A stretch of 64,000 nucleotides of DNA, from positions 112,785,466 to 112,849,465 of the forward strand of contig NC_084664.1 of the NCBI RefSeq assembly GCF_028389875.1. The letters are read 5' to 3'. A program made the position numbers and the translations under genes. The notes below the pieces were generated by a model. The model did not search any database. It was not told where the DNA came from and saw only the letters and a program-made list of their open reading frames with translations. How positions within the stretch are numbered: the stretch's first letter is position 1; each line of letters starts with the position of its first letter. Source of the stretch: Rhea pennata. Its lineage: Eukaryota; Chordata; Aves; Rheiformes; Rheidae. Below, piece by piece: positions 35,201-60,500 of this stretch.

Positions 35201-37967
35201 TTAGTGTTTTATTCTCAACTTTTTTTTTATTTCCCTCTCTTTGAATGCAGAGAGAGAGAAATTTCAGGAAAACTGATTTTAAAATAAATAGACAGAAGCC
35301 AGTATTATGAAGTCATTTTTAGTGCTTGCACTGGAATACAATGAGCTAGTCAGTCCCAGGCTGCCAAGTTGAAGCCAAAACTGAAATTTTCGTTCAAGAA
35401 GGTGATTTCTCAAAGTCTAATAAAAATAAAGATAGTTATTAGGTTTTAAGTTACAAACAAAGCTTCCAAGATGCTATAGTTCTGCAAGTTTAAATATAAG
35501 ATATGCAATAGAGTCTAAGAACCAAGACTGAAATTGGAACTTACCAATAATAAAGCAAAATAATCACAACATTGTAGTCTTATCTCAATGAATAAGCCTG
35601 TCATCTTTCCCCAGCAATCGTACAGAACCCTTAGCTTTATAATTTCTAGCTTTACCACAACTATTTAGCATAAACTGACAACAACGATCTTACCCAAGCT
35701 CTTTAAAAACTCTGGGAATCTCCTCTTCAAATTTTGAATCAGGTAGTTCATAAGAAGGACAGAGAAATCCATAGATAAAAGTGAAGATTTTTAAGAAATC
35801 CTTAACAGATGGAGACTGTAGTGATTTCATGGAGACATTATGGGCATAACCATTCTCAACAAGAAGCTGAGAAAAAGAAACATTAAGTAGAAAATCAGTT
35901 ATTAGACAAAATCTAAAATTGAAGTCATGAAAAATAAATATTTTGATTAATATCCTTTATTACTTAAAACAAATGTTTAAAAGAATTACTTAAATAAATA
36001 ATAACAAAATTAAATAAATTAAGTAATAATTTAGAATACATGTTTCAAATGAAAAAGTTACCTCACAAAGCTGTTTGATACATTGCTGAATGTATGCCTT
36101 GTCATGAAGTGGCCTGGGATCCTTGATTTTTTCTGTACCAAACACACCATACTGACTGTTGCGTGAACCACCAACACTGCTAGTTCTAAGAACAAAAAAA
36201 GTATACAATTCTTGTGACGATATCAATAGCCAAGAACTATGAATATTTTAAGTCCTTACGTTTGTTGTCTTTATGTTTCAGAGATACTGGAAGGTTTCTC
36301 TTTAACTAGAATGACAGAAAAAACCTCAGCTCAGAACAAGTGGAGCCCACCTACAACAGTGAGCTTACTATATCCTAGGTGAATGTTTTCTCAGTTTATC
36401 TAGAGAAACAGTTTTATAAGAGTGGAAAAAAATCCCCTGAAGTGAAGAAACAAAATGATGTAGTTGGTTCATGAAAGCTAAAATAGTTAGGAATAATTAA
36501 AAGGAGCAGATCCGTGCAACAGTGGAGCCCTAAAAGAAAATACCAACAGACATAAAAGCCATGAAATCAGATTGCGTGGGCTGTTGGAAGGCCTGAAAAG
36601 CTGAAAGACTGTAGGATTTTGGAAGATTTCGATCTTAGATTGAAGGATAAACTAAGGCAGAAAGTATCATACATGTGATTCTTTTGCATTTGTGCCTCAT
36701 TTATTCTTGATTTCTCATTTTTAAAAATCTTTCTGCAAAAAAAGATACCTGTTTTTCTGAATGAAGAAGCAAAATATAAACCTAAGCAACCAGACTGGCA
36801 CTGTAGGAAAGCTTGCTTAAAATCTAGATATTAAAAACATCTCCCAAGGCTGTATTGAAGATCATTCCTCCTTAAATAAATCAGTGTCTTGAGCAGCCCT
36901 GCAAGTTCTACAGTGCATATCATTCCCAAGAAGAGAATAGCTTTCAAAGCTATTCTCACTCCACAGCATTATTAAGTGATCAATGAGTGGAGAAAGATAT
37001 ACCTGAAGATCTTTTGTCCTCACATCCATTTTTCCCTGTAGTGAAAATCTCACATAATGGATAAAAATTACAAAATGTTGTGGAACTGCTATTGTTAAAT
37101 TTACCATGCAAAAATCTAAAGGTATCAATACCTTTTCCCAAAATAGCTGACTTTTCTTTCAGAAGTTCCAGATGTAGGTTTGCTCATGCTCAGCTTCCCA
37201 AATGTTCCTCTGTCCTTCCTGGGGGAGAGGTGGAAGGATTCAAATGACTGCTACATATACATATATATTTTTAACCATTTCATCTTTTGCTCATGTAAGA
37301 AAACTGTAACATATGCATTTAAATCTAAGCATCTTCAGCACAGCAGCTTCTTAGTGATGTCAACCAGTTTTAATGCATCATTGCTCATTATCAAAAATAT
37401 TTCTGCAAGTTTTATATGCTTTCATTTTTATACATATACATACACTCAGATATCCTCCAACAAATATGTAACAACAACAAACAAGTATTACAATTTAATT
37501 GTCATGAGCATACCAGTAAATTAAAGTTTTAGAGCTCAAAAGCAATTATATATCAACCATATTGCATATGCACATCAGTTCTGACATTTAAAGCTTTTAA
37601 CATCAAGAAAATTATTTATCAGAACCATAGAACTTTAAACTCATATTTATTCCAGAGGTGCAAGGAAGTTTTTGCAAAACAGGAGCTCTTGTGCAAATAT
37701 TCTTGACTGAAGCACTTGTGCAAATATCCTTTGCTGCAGGCAGTTCTCTTTTTGCTGTTCCCATCTTTTTCAGCTGCTACTCACCTACTCATTAACACAT
37801 CACAGTAAATCTCTTCAGATTTAACTTTATGGACCCACTCCTAGCAACATGATCAGTAACACTTACATCTGAGGTGTTTGGAGACCCATCTTGTTGGTGT
37901 CCTGTACTCTCAGTGCCATCACAGATTGCCGACTACTACTCCCGGTAGTACTTGAGCTTCGTCTCAT
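23086..37967 (-). CDS. NDC80: NDC80 (HEC1), complete kinetochore gene, 16 coding exons
   Basis: NDC80/HEC1 is the microtubule-binding subunit of the Ndc80 complex (with NUF2, SPC24, SPC25) at the outer kinetochore. The exons, 5' to 3' on the minus strand, are 37,967-37,867; 37,218-37,132; 36,185-36,062; 35,866-35,694; 33,810-33,708; 32,840-32,751; 31,774-31,681; 30,610-30,504; 29,627-29,483; 29,201-28,996; 27,858-27,706; 27,433-27,344; 26,419-26,327; 24,366-24,236; 23,678-23,576; 23,208-23,086. All introns are GT-AG, phases match throughout, and the sum is 1923 nt: 640 residues plus stop (human 642). Domains: a basic, Ser-rich tail (1-about 80) with Aurora-type sites, a calponin-homology domain (about 80-197), then coiled coil from about 245 to the end, with the loop near exon 12. 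I see no frameshift or stop. It diverges from METTL4 through a shared promoter. Confidence 0.97.
23576..23678 (-). CDS. NDC80: NDC80 exon 16 (residues 566-600)
   Basis: Encodes [20 protein letters not shown] and [13 protein letters not shown], part of the C-terminal coiled coil that meets SPC24/SPC25. Confidence 0.94.
24236..24366 (-). CDS. NDC80: NDC80 exon 15 (residues 523-565)
   Basis: Encodes [20 protein letters not shown] and GLSEATNEL; donor GTAAGG, phase 2. Confidence 0.94.
24921..25010. repeat. AT/TG/ACAT microsatellite
   Basis: Compound alternating purine-pyrimidine repeat of (AT)n, (TG)n and (ACAT)n words in NDC80 intron 14. Confidence 0.93.
26327..26419 (-). CDS. NDC80: NDC80 exon 14 (residues 492-522)
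   Basis: Encodes [20 protein letters not shown] and [11 protein letters not shown]. The following intron holds the AT/TG microsatellite at 24.9 kb. Confidence 0.94.
27344..27433 (-). CDS. NDC80: NDC80 exon 13 (residues 462-491)
   Basis: Encodes [20 protein letters not shown], coiled coil after the loop. Donor GTATGT. Confidence 0.94.
27706..27858 (-). CDS. NDC80: NDC80 exon 12 (residues 411-461, loop region)
   Basis: Encodes [19 protein letters not shown] and [12 protein letters not shown], overlapping the coiled-coil break (the Ndc80 loop) that in human recruits partners at kinetochore microtubules. Confidence 0.95.
28996..29201 (-). CDS. NDC80: NDC80 exon 11 (residues 342-410)
   Basis: Longest coding exon of the gene. 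Encodes [20 protein letters not shown] and [10 protein letters not shown], almost unchanged from human. Acceptor GAATTTAG. Confidence 0.96.
29483..29627 (-). CDS. NDC80: NDC80 exon 10 (residues 294-341)
   Basis: Encodes [20 protein letters not shown] and [12 protein letters not shown], heptad coiled coil, with acceptor ACTAG and donor GTAAGA. Confidence 0.95.
30504..30610 (-). CDS. NDC80: NDC80 exon 9 (residues 258-293)
   Basis: Encodes [14 protein letters not shown] and [14 protein letters not shown], start of the long coiled coil. Donor GTTAGT is slightly non-consensus. Confidence 0.94.
31213..31237. repeat. A25 homopolymer
   Basis: 25 consecutive A in the NDC80 intron between exons 8 and 9. 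Confidence 0.95.
31681..31774 (-). CDS. NDC80: NDC80 exon 8 (residues 227-257)
   Basis: Encodes [20 protein letters not shown] and then AEVQSKL. Donor GTAAGT, phase 1. Confidence 0.95.
32751..32840 (-). CDS. NDC80: NDC80 exon 7 (residues 197-226)
   Basis: Encodes [19 protein letters not shown], the linker between the globular head and the coiled coil; matches human FDDGQPWGEETEDGIMHNK. Confidence 0.95.
33708..33810 (-). CDS. NDC80: NDC80 exon 6 (residues 162-196)
   Basis: Encodes [20 protein letters not shown] followed by [10 protein letters not shown], the last helices of the calponin-homology domain. Acceptor TTTGTAG, donor GTAGCA. Confidence 0.96.
35694..35866 (-). CDS. NDC80: NDC80 exon 5 (residues 105-161)
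   Basis: Encodes [20 protein letters not shown] and [20 protein letters not shown], the core of the calponin-homology domain, nearly identical to human. Confidence 0.96.
36062..36185 (-). CDS. NDC80: NDC80 exon 4 (residues 63-104)
   Basis: Encodes [12 protein letters not shown] (end of the tail) and [19 protein letters not shown], the start of the calponin-homology domain. Acceptor GTTCTTAG, donor GTAACT, ends at a codon boundary. Confidence 0.95.
37132..37218 (-). CDS. NDC80: NDC80 exon 3 (residues 34-62)
   Basis: Encodes [12 protein letters not shown] and [10 protein letters not shown] of the N-terminal tail, between a CCCCCAG acceptor and a GTATTG donor. Ser44 and Ser58 correspond to human Ser44 and Ser55, both Aurora kinase sites. 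Three extra residues relative to human lie before SERKVS. Confidence 0.94.
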
Positions 37968-37977
37968 TGTGGCTAAA
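37867..37977 (-). CDS. NDC80: NDC80 exon 2 (start codon; residues 1-33)
   Basis: Acceptor TTTACAG, then ten 5' UTR bases and ATG at 37,967-37,965. It encodes [12 protein letters not shown] through GLQTPQ and ends in phase 2 before GTAAGT. RRSSS and RQS match the Aurora B consensus. Confidence 0.95.
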
Positions 37978-39317
37978 CTGTAAATCACAATATGTCAGTA
38001 TGGGAGAGTCCAGAATCTAAGAATATTTGCCTTCCATAACACCACAATGACATTTTAAGCTGTCAGGCTAAGCAAGTGGAATTGTATGTTAGACTAACAA
38101 CTGTGTGACAGACCAAGAATTTCCCAAAATAATGGGTTTTCTTTTAAAGAGAAGTGATTTTTTTTTGGTAAACAAAACAAAAGCTTCCAGGTATGCTACC
38201 TGAATTTCCAGATACACAATTCACCCTTTTTCAGTGTGTATGTCTGATATGGCAATTACATGGCAGCAGCAGTACAGGCTTTTAATGAAGTATTTCATGG
38301 ACAAAAGCCAAAGCCAGCGTTTGCTCCAAGCCAACTGCTTTGACTATTGATCTTTATATTTTATTTTGAGTTTTGGGGCATTTCTAATTACAAGTACCAA
38401 AACCAAAACAGTTGAAAACATTTTTCAGTTTGATTAGCTGTAAAGGTGGCCACACTAGCATGACTACTGCTTCTGGCAGTTCCTTAGCCACTACCTCTGA
38501 GCCTGCTTATCAATATTGTGATTCATTTTACAGCATCATAGAGAGCACAATACCTGGGAAATCTATTCCAAATTAATATTGTGGACACCTTTAGACTACA
38601 GAAGAAAAAGGGATAAAATCAAGCTGGAAATATTGAACTGTCTCTGCACTGATATTAGGTAGGATTTTCAGGCAAATAGAACTTACTCACTTGACAAAAG
38701 TGACCAAATCTTTGGCCTTATTTTCACTGCAGAAGGGAAGCTGTATTCTTCCATTACTTTTATTAAATACAAATCACGAGGTAAGTGGTATTTACAAAAA
38801 CAACAAATGGCTAACTTAAGACTATATCTTGCTTGAGTCTACACCAGAAAAAAGGCAGGAGTATGGCATAACAAGGCACAACCGCATCCATTCGCATTAG
38901 CAGCGCATGTAAGTTGTATCAAAGGGAAAACAGGTGCATTTACATGACTTTATACAGGATGACTCTATATGGGCGATGCTGACAGGTTTAGCGCCACAAG
39001 TACCCGCATGAGTAAGAGCGGCAGGGAAAGGGTTATTAGGCACTCGGCCCTCCTCACAGCCGCGGCCGCTCCGGGCAGACAGACGCAGCCCGGCTCCCCG
39101 CGCGGCCGCCGGGCAAGGCGCTGCGCCGGCCCCGCCAGGGCCGCCGCCGCCGCCGCCGCCTTCCCCTCCCCGCCCGCCCTCAGCGGCGGCCGCCCCGCCT
39201 GGCGTGGCCCGGCCCGGCCCGCCGCGCCACCTCCGCTGGGCCGGCAGCAGGGGATTGATCCTCGCTGCAGGTGGAAGGGAGGGGGCGCCGCGGAGAGCCG
39301 CGCAGCACCCCCATTAC
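37978..39317 (-). other. NDC80: NDC80 intron 1
   Basis: From donor AAAG|GTAATG at 39,317 to the exon 2 acceptor at 37,978. The 5' part is CpG-island sequence from about 39,050; the rest is unremarkable AT-rich intron. Confidence 0.7.
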
Positions 39318-39365
39318 CTTTAACGGCGGCAGCGGCGGCGCCTCCTTCCTCGCAGATTTCAAATC
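39318..39365 (-). other. NDC80: NDC80 non-coding exon 1 (5' UTR), 5' end approximate
   Basis: In the CpG island the minus strand reads GCCGCCGTTAAAG then a GTAATG donor at 39,317. This would splice to exon 2, which begins ten bases before the ATG. The exon contains no ATG. The exact start is not visible; the CHR-like motif at its presumed 5' edge suggests initiation near 39,340-39,365. Confidence 0.6.
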
Positions 39366-39373
39366 CACCCGCC
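39358..39373 (-). promoter_or_regulatory. NDC80: CDE/CHR-like cell-cycle element of NDC80
   Basis: The minus strand reads GGCGGG, TGGA, TTTGAA: a CDE-like GC core, a four-base spacer and a perfect CHR. CDE/CHR tandems bind DREAM and B-MYB-MuvB and confine transcription to G2/M, and NDC80 is a known gene of that class. A CRE-like TGACGTA (39,380-39,386) lies about 16 bp further upstream on the same strand. Confidence 0.65.
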
Positions 39374-39638
39374 AGCCACTACGTCACGCACCGCGCCCGT
39401 GCGCATTACATCACGCGCGCGGCGCGGCGGCGTGGTCGTCACTTCCGTTTTCCTGGCTGCCACTCACCCAAATATATTAGGCATACATAGACACATGCAT
39501 ATGTATTCGTGCACGCGCACGTATTAAAACATTGTTTCATTTTGCCGTAGTAGTTCTTCCTTTGGCGGGAGAGAAGGGCACAACGGAGCTTGGAGCCGCG
39601 CTGGCCCCACGTAGTCCCCGCGCGGGTGCCCGGTTCCC

Positions 39639-39687
39639 CCGGAAGTTACGAGCGGGAGAGGTTGCTGCCGTACAGCAAGATGGCGGC
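39639..39687 (+). promoter_or_regulatory. METTL4: ETS and YY1-type motifs at METTL4 exon 1
   Basis: CCGGAAGT at 39,639-39,646 is a consensus ETS/ELK/GABPA site. AAGATGGCGGC at 39,677-39,687 is the YY1 consensus, which typically sits just downstream of TATA-less start sites; here it also supplies an upstream AUG. Confidence 0.65.
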
Positions 39688-39713
39688 GCCCGCGCTAGGC
39701 GGCCGCGGCGTAG
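39650..39713 (+). other. METTL4: METTL4 non-coding exon 1 (5' UTR), 5' end approximate
   Basis: Ends in CGGCGTAG before a strong GTGAGCG donor at 39,714. It would splice over about 600 bp to an acceptor near 40,313 (GGTTTGTAG), 37 bases before the METTL4 ATG. The 5' end is not determined. It holds an AUG at 39,680. Confidence 0.6.
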
Positions 39714-40350
39714 GTGAGCGAGGCGCCGCGGGGCTCTTCCCGCCCGGAGCGAGGGAAGCGCGGGAGCGTCTTCCCGCGGGCGCAATGCTAAGGGCTAGCC
39801 CGGCTCCGCGAGGGGCCCCACGGGCGGTGGGGATGGGCGCGGCGGAGGGCAGAGCCGGGCGGCGAGGGGTGGTGGCGGTGGCGGCGGTGGCGCCGCCGTT
39901 ATCCCGACCGTGCTTGGCCCCTCCGTGCTGAGCTGCGCACACCCGGGCAGAGGCGGCTCTTCCCCCGTGGCCTATGCCGTCCGCGACGCCGTGAGAGATC
40001 CCGCCGCGATGCTTCCCGAATAAAGTAACCTTAAAGCAATTCTATCCTAGATAAAATTATGAAAAACTACGTAAAATTTATTCACAGTCCAAAGATCAAA
40101 TAAGGATCGAGCAGAGCATAATGAGGAAACCAGCCGAAGTTAGAAGTTTCTACGGAACTGTTCGTGTGTCCTGCATGTGTATGGAAATGCCTTTCACAAG
40201 ATGGGCACTATACTATTAAATATTAATAATTCTGAAAAGTGAACTGTTGAAAAAACGACCTCAGGAAGAATTTGCTCCAAAAAGTGAGTGTGAATACGTG
40301 CTCTGGTTTGTAGGAGATGTTTCCTTCCCCCCCAAAAAGTGGTGCTTACG

Positions 40351-56632
<16,282 letters not shown>

Positions 56633-57280
56633 TTTGGGTCTTAACTCAGATATTCCTCTCCTACAGCAGGTTCTAGAATTTGCTTTTATTATTGATGGTG
56701 CACTCAGAAGTTTTTTTTAAAGAAAAGTTGTATTTCAGTTAAAATTCTTGAAGTAACAGAATGGTTAGAGTATATGCATTTGTACAATCTGTTCCTTTAT
56801 TCTAATTTTAGAAAGATAAATGCTGATGTTAGAGTGTAATGCCATCCGTGATTTTATTTTTTTCCCCGCAAACCTCAAAAGAAAAAGCTATTTTTCATTA
56901 TTCTCATTGCAACTGTCACAAATGTGAGCACCATAAGCGCTACAGTATTATGCTTGGATGGTAATGCATTATTTTTAAAGACTGACAGGAGAAGTAAATA
57001 GTTCTGAATTAGATATGTTTCCAAAAAGAAGGTTGGTGTTTGCAAAGCAATGGATTTTGAACTAAAATAATTTTGAAGACAACGTGTACTTGTACATGTT
57101 TGTATCTCTTTGTCTGCCTCAGAAGAAATAATGGGAGCAGTGCTTGTGTTAATTGGCACATGAATTGTTGACTGAGCACATTTGATATAAAATTACACTT
57201 TTAAAACAGTCAGCAATTCCATCCTTCTGTGTATAGTGTTAATTCTTTGAATAAATTGTAAATGATCAAATTCTCAAAAT
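56633..57280 (+). other. METTL4: METTL4 3' UTR (extent inferred)
   Basis: Sequence from the stop codon to just past the first AATAAA. If the second signal is used, the UTR extends to about 57,515. Confidence 0.5.
57250..57255 (+). terminator. METTL4: METTL4 poly(A) signal AATAAA, candidate 1
   Basis: First canonical AATAAA after the METTL4 stop, 618 nt downstream. Confidence 0.55.
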
Positions 57281-57491
57281 CTTACACATTCTTCATATTA
57301 AGCCATTAGATTTAACTGAAATTTTAACAGAATTTTAAAATCTTATAAATTCTATTTTCTTATGGTGTTGAAACATTATAAGTCATGCAGGTGAGCTCTA
57401 TGTTTCAACTTGCTTTTCTTTTTTTTTCTTTTTTTTTTTTTAAGATGGTACATTTCATGTGTACTCTGCAGTCTTTAGATTTGTTTTGAAA

Positions 57492-57497
57492 AATAAA
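57492..57497 (+). terminator. METTL4: METTL4 poly(A) signal AATAAA, candidate 2
   Basis: Second canonical AATAAA, 242 bp beyond the first; possible alternative 3' end. Confidence 0.4.
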
Positions 57498-57519
57498 AAG
57501 GAAACTTAGTGAAGCTCTG

Positions 57520-60500
57520 CCTCTTATTCATTTGCAGCAATAGAGACAGAACTGATGGACAAGCTGATTTGTCTGATGGCAATCTCCTGAGCTGTTGTTG
57601 GGTTATTTTTTATAATGGGGAACAAAATACATTGTATGCCTTTTTTACGTTCAATTCACTTCTGGTAGTCTAATAGTTAATGTTTTTTAGATGTTAGTAA
57701 ATAATCTTTTATAATTCTATAATTAAAATTAAGATGAAAAACCTGTCAGTGTATTATTTGCAGACCCAGTTTCTCTACCATTTTTCAACTGCATATTTTA
57801 TTTATTGGAGCAAGAAGAATTGGCAAAATGAGGATTTTTTTTTACGCTAGTTAAATATATTTTTAATCTCAAAAAGTAAATATTGTGACAGTGAGGGTAG
57901 TTGCCAGGCAAAATATTTCTTCCTGCATGATTTGTATCCTATTTCTTTAACTGTTATATGATTATAGACACCCAATACATGGTACATAAGCAAATGTATC
58001 TCCAAATATAAAGGGTAAGAAGATTCTGTATTTACTTTTAGTTTAAAAAGACATTTACTGTATAGAGTTTTTGCATTCCCAGGTAGAATTTACCTCTCAT
58101 CCCAAGGAGGTTTCATCCTGTGCTAAGTGAAGTCCATCAGACTCAAGTATGGAGTCAAATCTTGACTGCTGCGCGTATTTTGTTTTTTCCTCTGTACTGT
58201 TTAAAATAGCACAAGAGATGAAGATGCCATCTTTTTCACAGTTGCTCCTGTGAATGTCTCTTCATTATTTAATTTAATTGCAAATGAAGAAATGGCATGA
58301 ACAAATTTAGAGAACAACAAGCTACCTTTCCCCTCCTTTGAGCTAAGCAGCAGAACCCTTCTAAAGCAATGACCCTCTTCAAGGCATTTAAGAATGAGAA
58401 AATTAAGAATTTATCCTATCTTTTTCTGTGGCAAGCCTTTGCAAGTTGTAGGCTTCTAGCGCTTTTGCTTCTGACCTGCAGTTCTTAGAAGGTTAGCTGC
58501 TAATCCCATCAGCTAAGGATCCAACCTCTGAGTATGATTGTTTTAAAACATGTGGGCCGTCTACTCTACCAGATACTTAGAAGGCCCATGTAGTCATGTT
58601 CTCAGCTTCTCAAACTGGAGATCAAAAGCTGAAGATTAAGGTCTGAATAGTACCTGATCAGGTCTTAAATAGTTACAGAATTGTGCCCTGTACAAATGTT
58701 TTATTTTCTGCTACTTTTCTAACCCTCTAGTAATAAAGAACATCCAGTGAATATAGAAGTTCCCCAGCATCTACAGCCAAACTGAAACTAGGTTCTATAT
58801 AACCAATGTGTTACTAACTCGGAAATCTCATGTTGGTATTTATAGTTCGTAATTTCACGGTTATCTTTTAAACACAAATATTGACTTGTTATGCTCAATT
58901 TATAACTTAAAGAGCCTCTTACGCTTTTCTAACTACTCAGAAAATCCCAGCTGTCCCCAACGAGCCATCAGATCTTTAGTGCCAACTCTGTGATTCCTCT
59001 GAGGCAGAATCTGAACTGTACTGAAAAATCAGTCAAGTTAACTAATATAACAGGACAACTTAAAATCCAATCAATTTTCTTTGATAAGAAAATAACATTA
59101 TACCAGTTGCATTGTATTACTTTTGTGGTGGAAGAATGCTCTCTGTCTTGTCAAGTATTATACAGAAAATGAAACCTCCTCTGAAGAGGTTAAAAAATAT
59201 ATAAAATGAAAGAACAAAGAGGAAGATGAGGATGGAAAAATGCAATATGTTGATGAGAGGTTGAGGTGAATGCCAAGGCATTATGCACATCCTCATTGCT
59301 CATAACAAATGATTTTACCATTTTTAATTTTTTTTCTGATTTTCCAGGTTGGTGTGTGAAAATTCACACAAATACCAAGGAAAAATCGGCAAAGTGTGCA
59401 TTTTACTAACAGTGTGTTGGCAAAGCAGAATTGTTTTTCAATTCTGATTTCTTTTTATTGTTGCAGTTTGGTGTAATGAGAACTGATTGCTCAAGAATTT
59501 TTAGAAAGTACTTCATTAGTACATCTGCTATTATTTATTGTTTTAATAAAATAATGATAAAGTCCTTTTGGCTAAATATTCTCCAATACTTAAGACCATG
59601 TAAAATTGTCTCCCTCCCCCAAAAAAACTTACTTCATAAAGTGATAAAAAATAATTTTAAGCTTCTATATGTATAATACATCAAGTGTCATAATCAGACT
59701 TATTTTTATGAAGCTTCAGGTTTGAGTATGATTTTGAAATGTCAAATTAGCATATGACCTTTACTTGTACTTTTAAACTTTTATAAAGAAAAAAGAATTA
59801 TAGCAGTAAGATATGTTTTTTAGAATAGTGATTGCTAGGTGTGAACTCCTGTGGAGACGGGAAAGTTTCTTTTGAAAGATTAAAAGTTATTAAAAAATGA
59901 AGTACTAGTCTGAGCTGGCCTCATCTCTTTGTGACATTCAGTTCAGATGCCAGTGGCAGTAAAGAGTTGACTTTGAAAACTGTTTACTCTATAGATGATT
60001 AGAAAATAATGAGGAAAATGCTAATATGCCTTGAGACTGAACAGTAAGATGGAAACCTTCTTACACGGAGATCTGTGTTCCTATAGTTCAATAAAAAGTG
60101 CTATATGCTACTAGAAAAGGCAGCTTAGGTACTCCAAGTTAAATTTTGGTCACCTGAGAAGAGCACAAGTACTGTCATGGTTGTGGTTCAGTTGTCGAAG
60201 GTGCGTGTTATCTGAGTAGTATTAATCAGGTGTATACAGCCCTTGACAAACAACCAAAGAGCTGCCCTGACAATACATATGGTGTAAAAGCTTGCCTGGG
60301 GCATGATAGATACCTTTTCATTCAGTTATTTTCTCAAAGCTCGAACACTGAAAGTGGTAAGTAACCAGCAGTGCAGCTGCCAAGGTGGGTTCATGTGGCC
60401 CTGGCCACAACATGACAGCACAGGAAGCACATGAGTAGTTGGGCAGATAAGTGATTTCCTAAGGCAGTTCTGATTCCCCTTAGCATCACTAAAATGCTAT

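Larger units (their letters stand above)
39050..39990. promoter_or_regulatory. Bidirectional CpG-island promoter, NDC80 / METTL4
   Basis: Two GC-rich blocks (about 39,050-39,460 and 39,580-39,990) flank a short AT-richer middle. NDC80 leaves to the left and METTL4 to the right, with presumed first-exon 5' ends only about 300 bp apart. Motifs: CHR/CDE on the NDC80 side; CRE-like TACGTCAC, TACATCAC and GTCGTCAC spaced through 39,379-39,442; and CTTCCG at 39,442-39,447. On the METTL4 side are CCGGAAGT (39,639-39,646) and AAGATGGCGGC (39,677-39,687). There is no TATA box at a useful distance and no CCAAT box in the middle. Confidence 0.8.

Noticed and set aside
38969-39942. Open frames of 60-173 codons in the NDC80/METTL4 CpG island
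   Set aside because: Same compositional artefact; the promoter and non-coding first exons explain the sequence.
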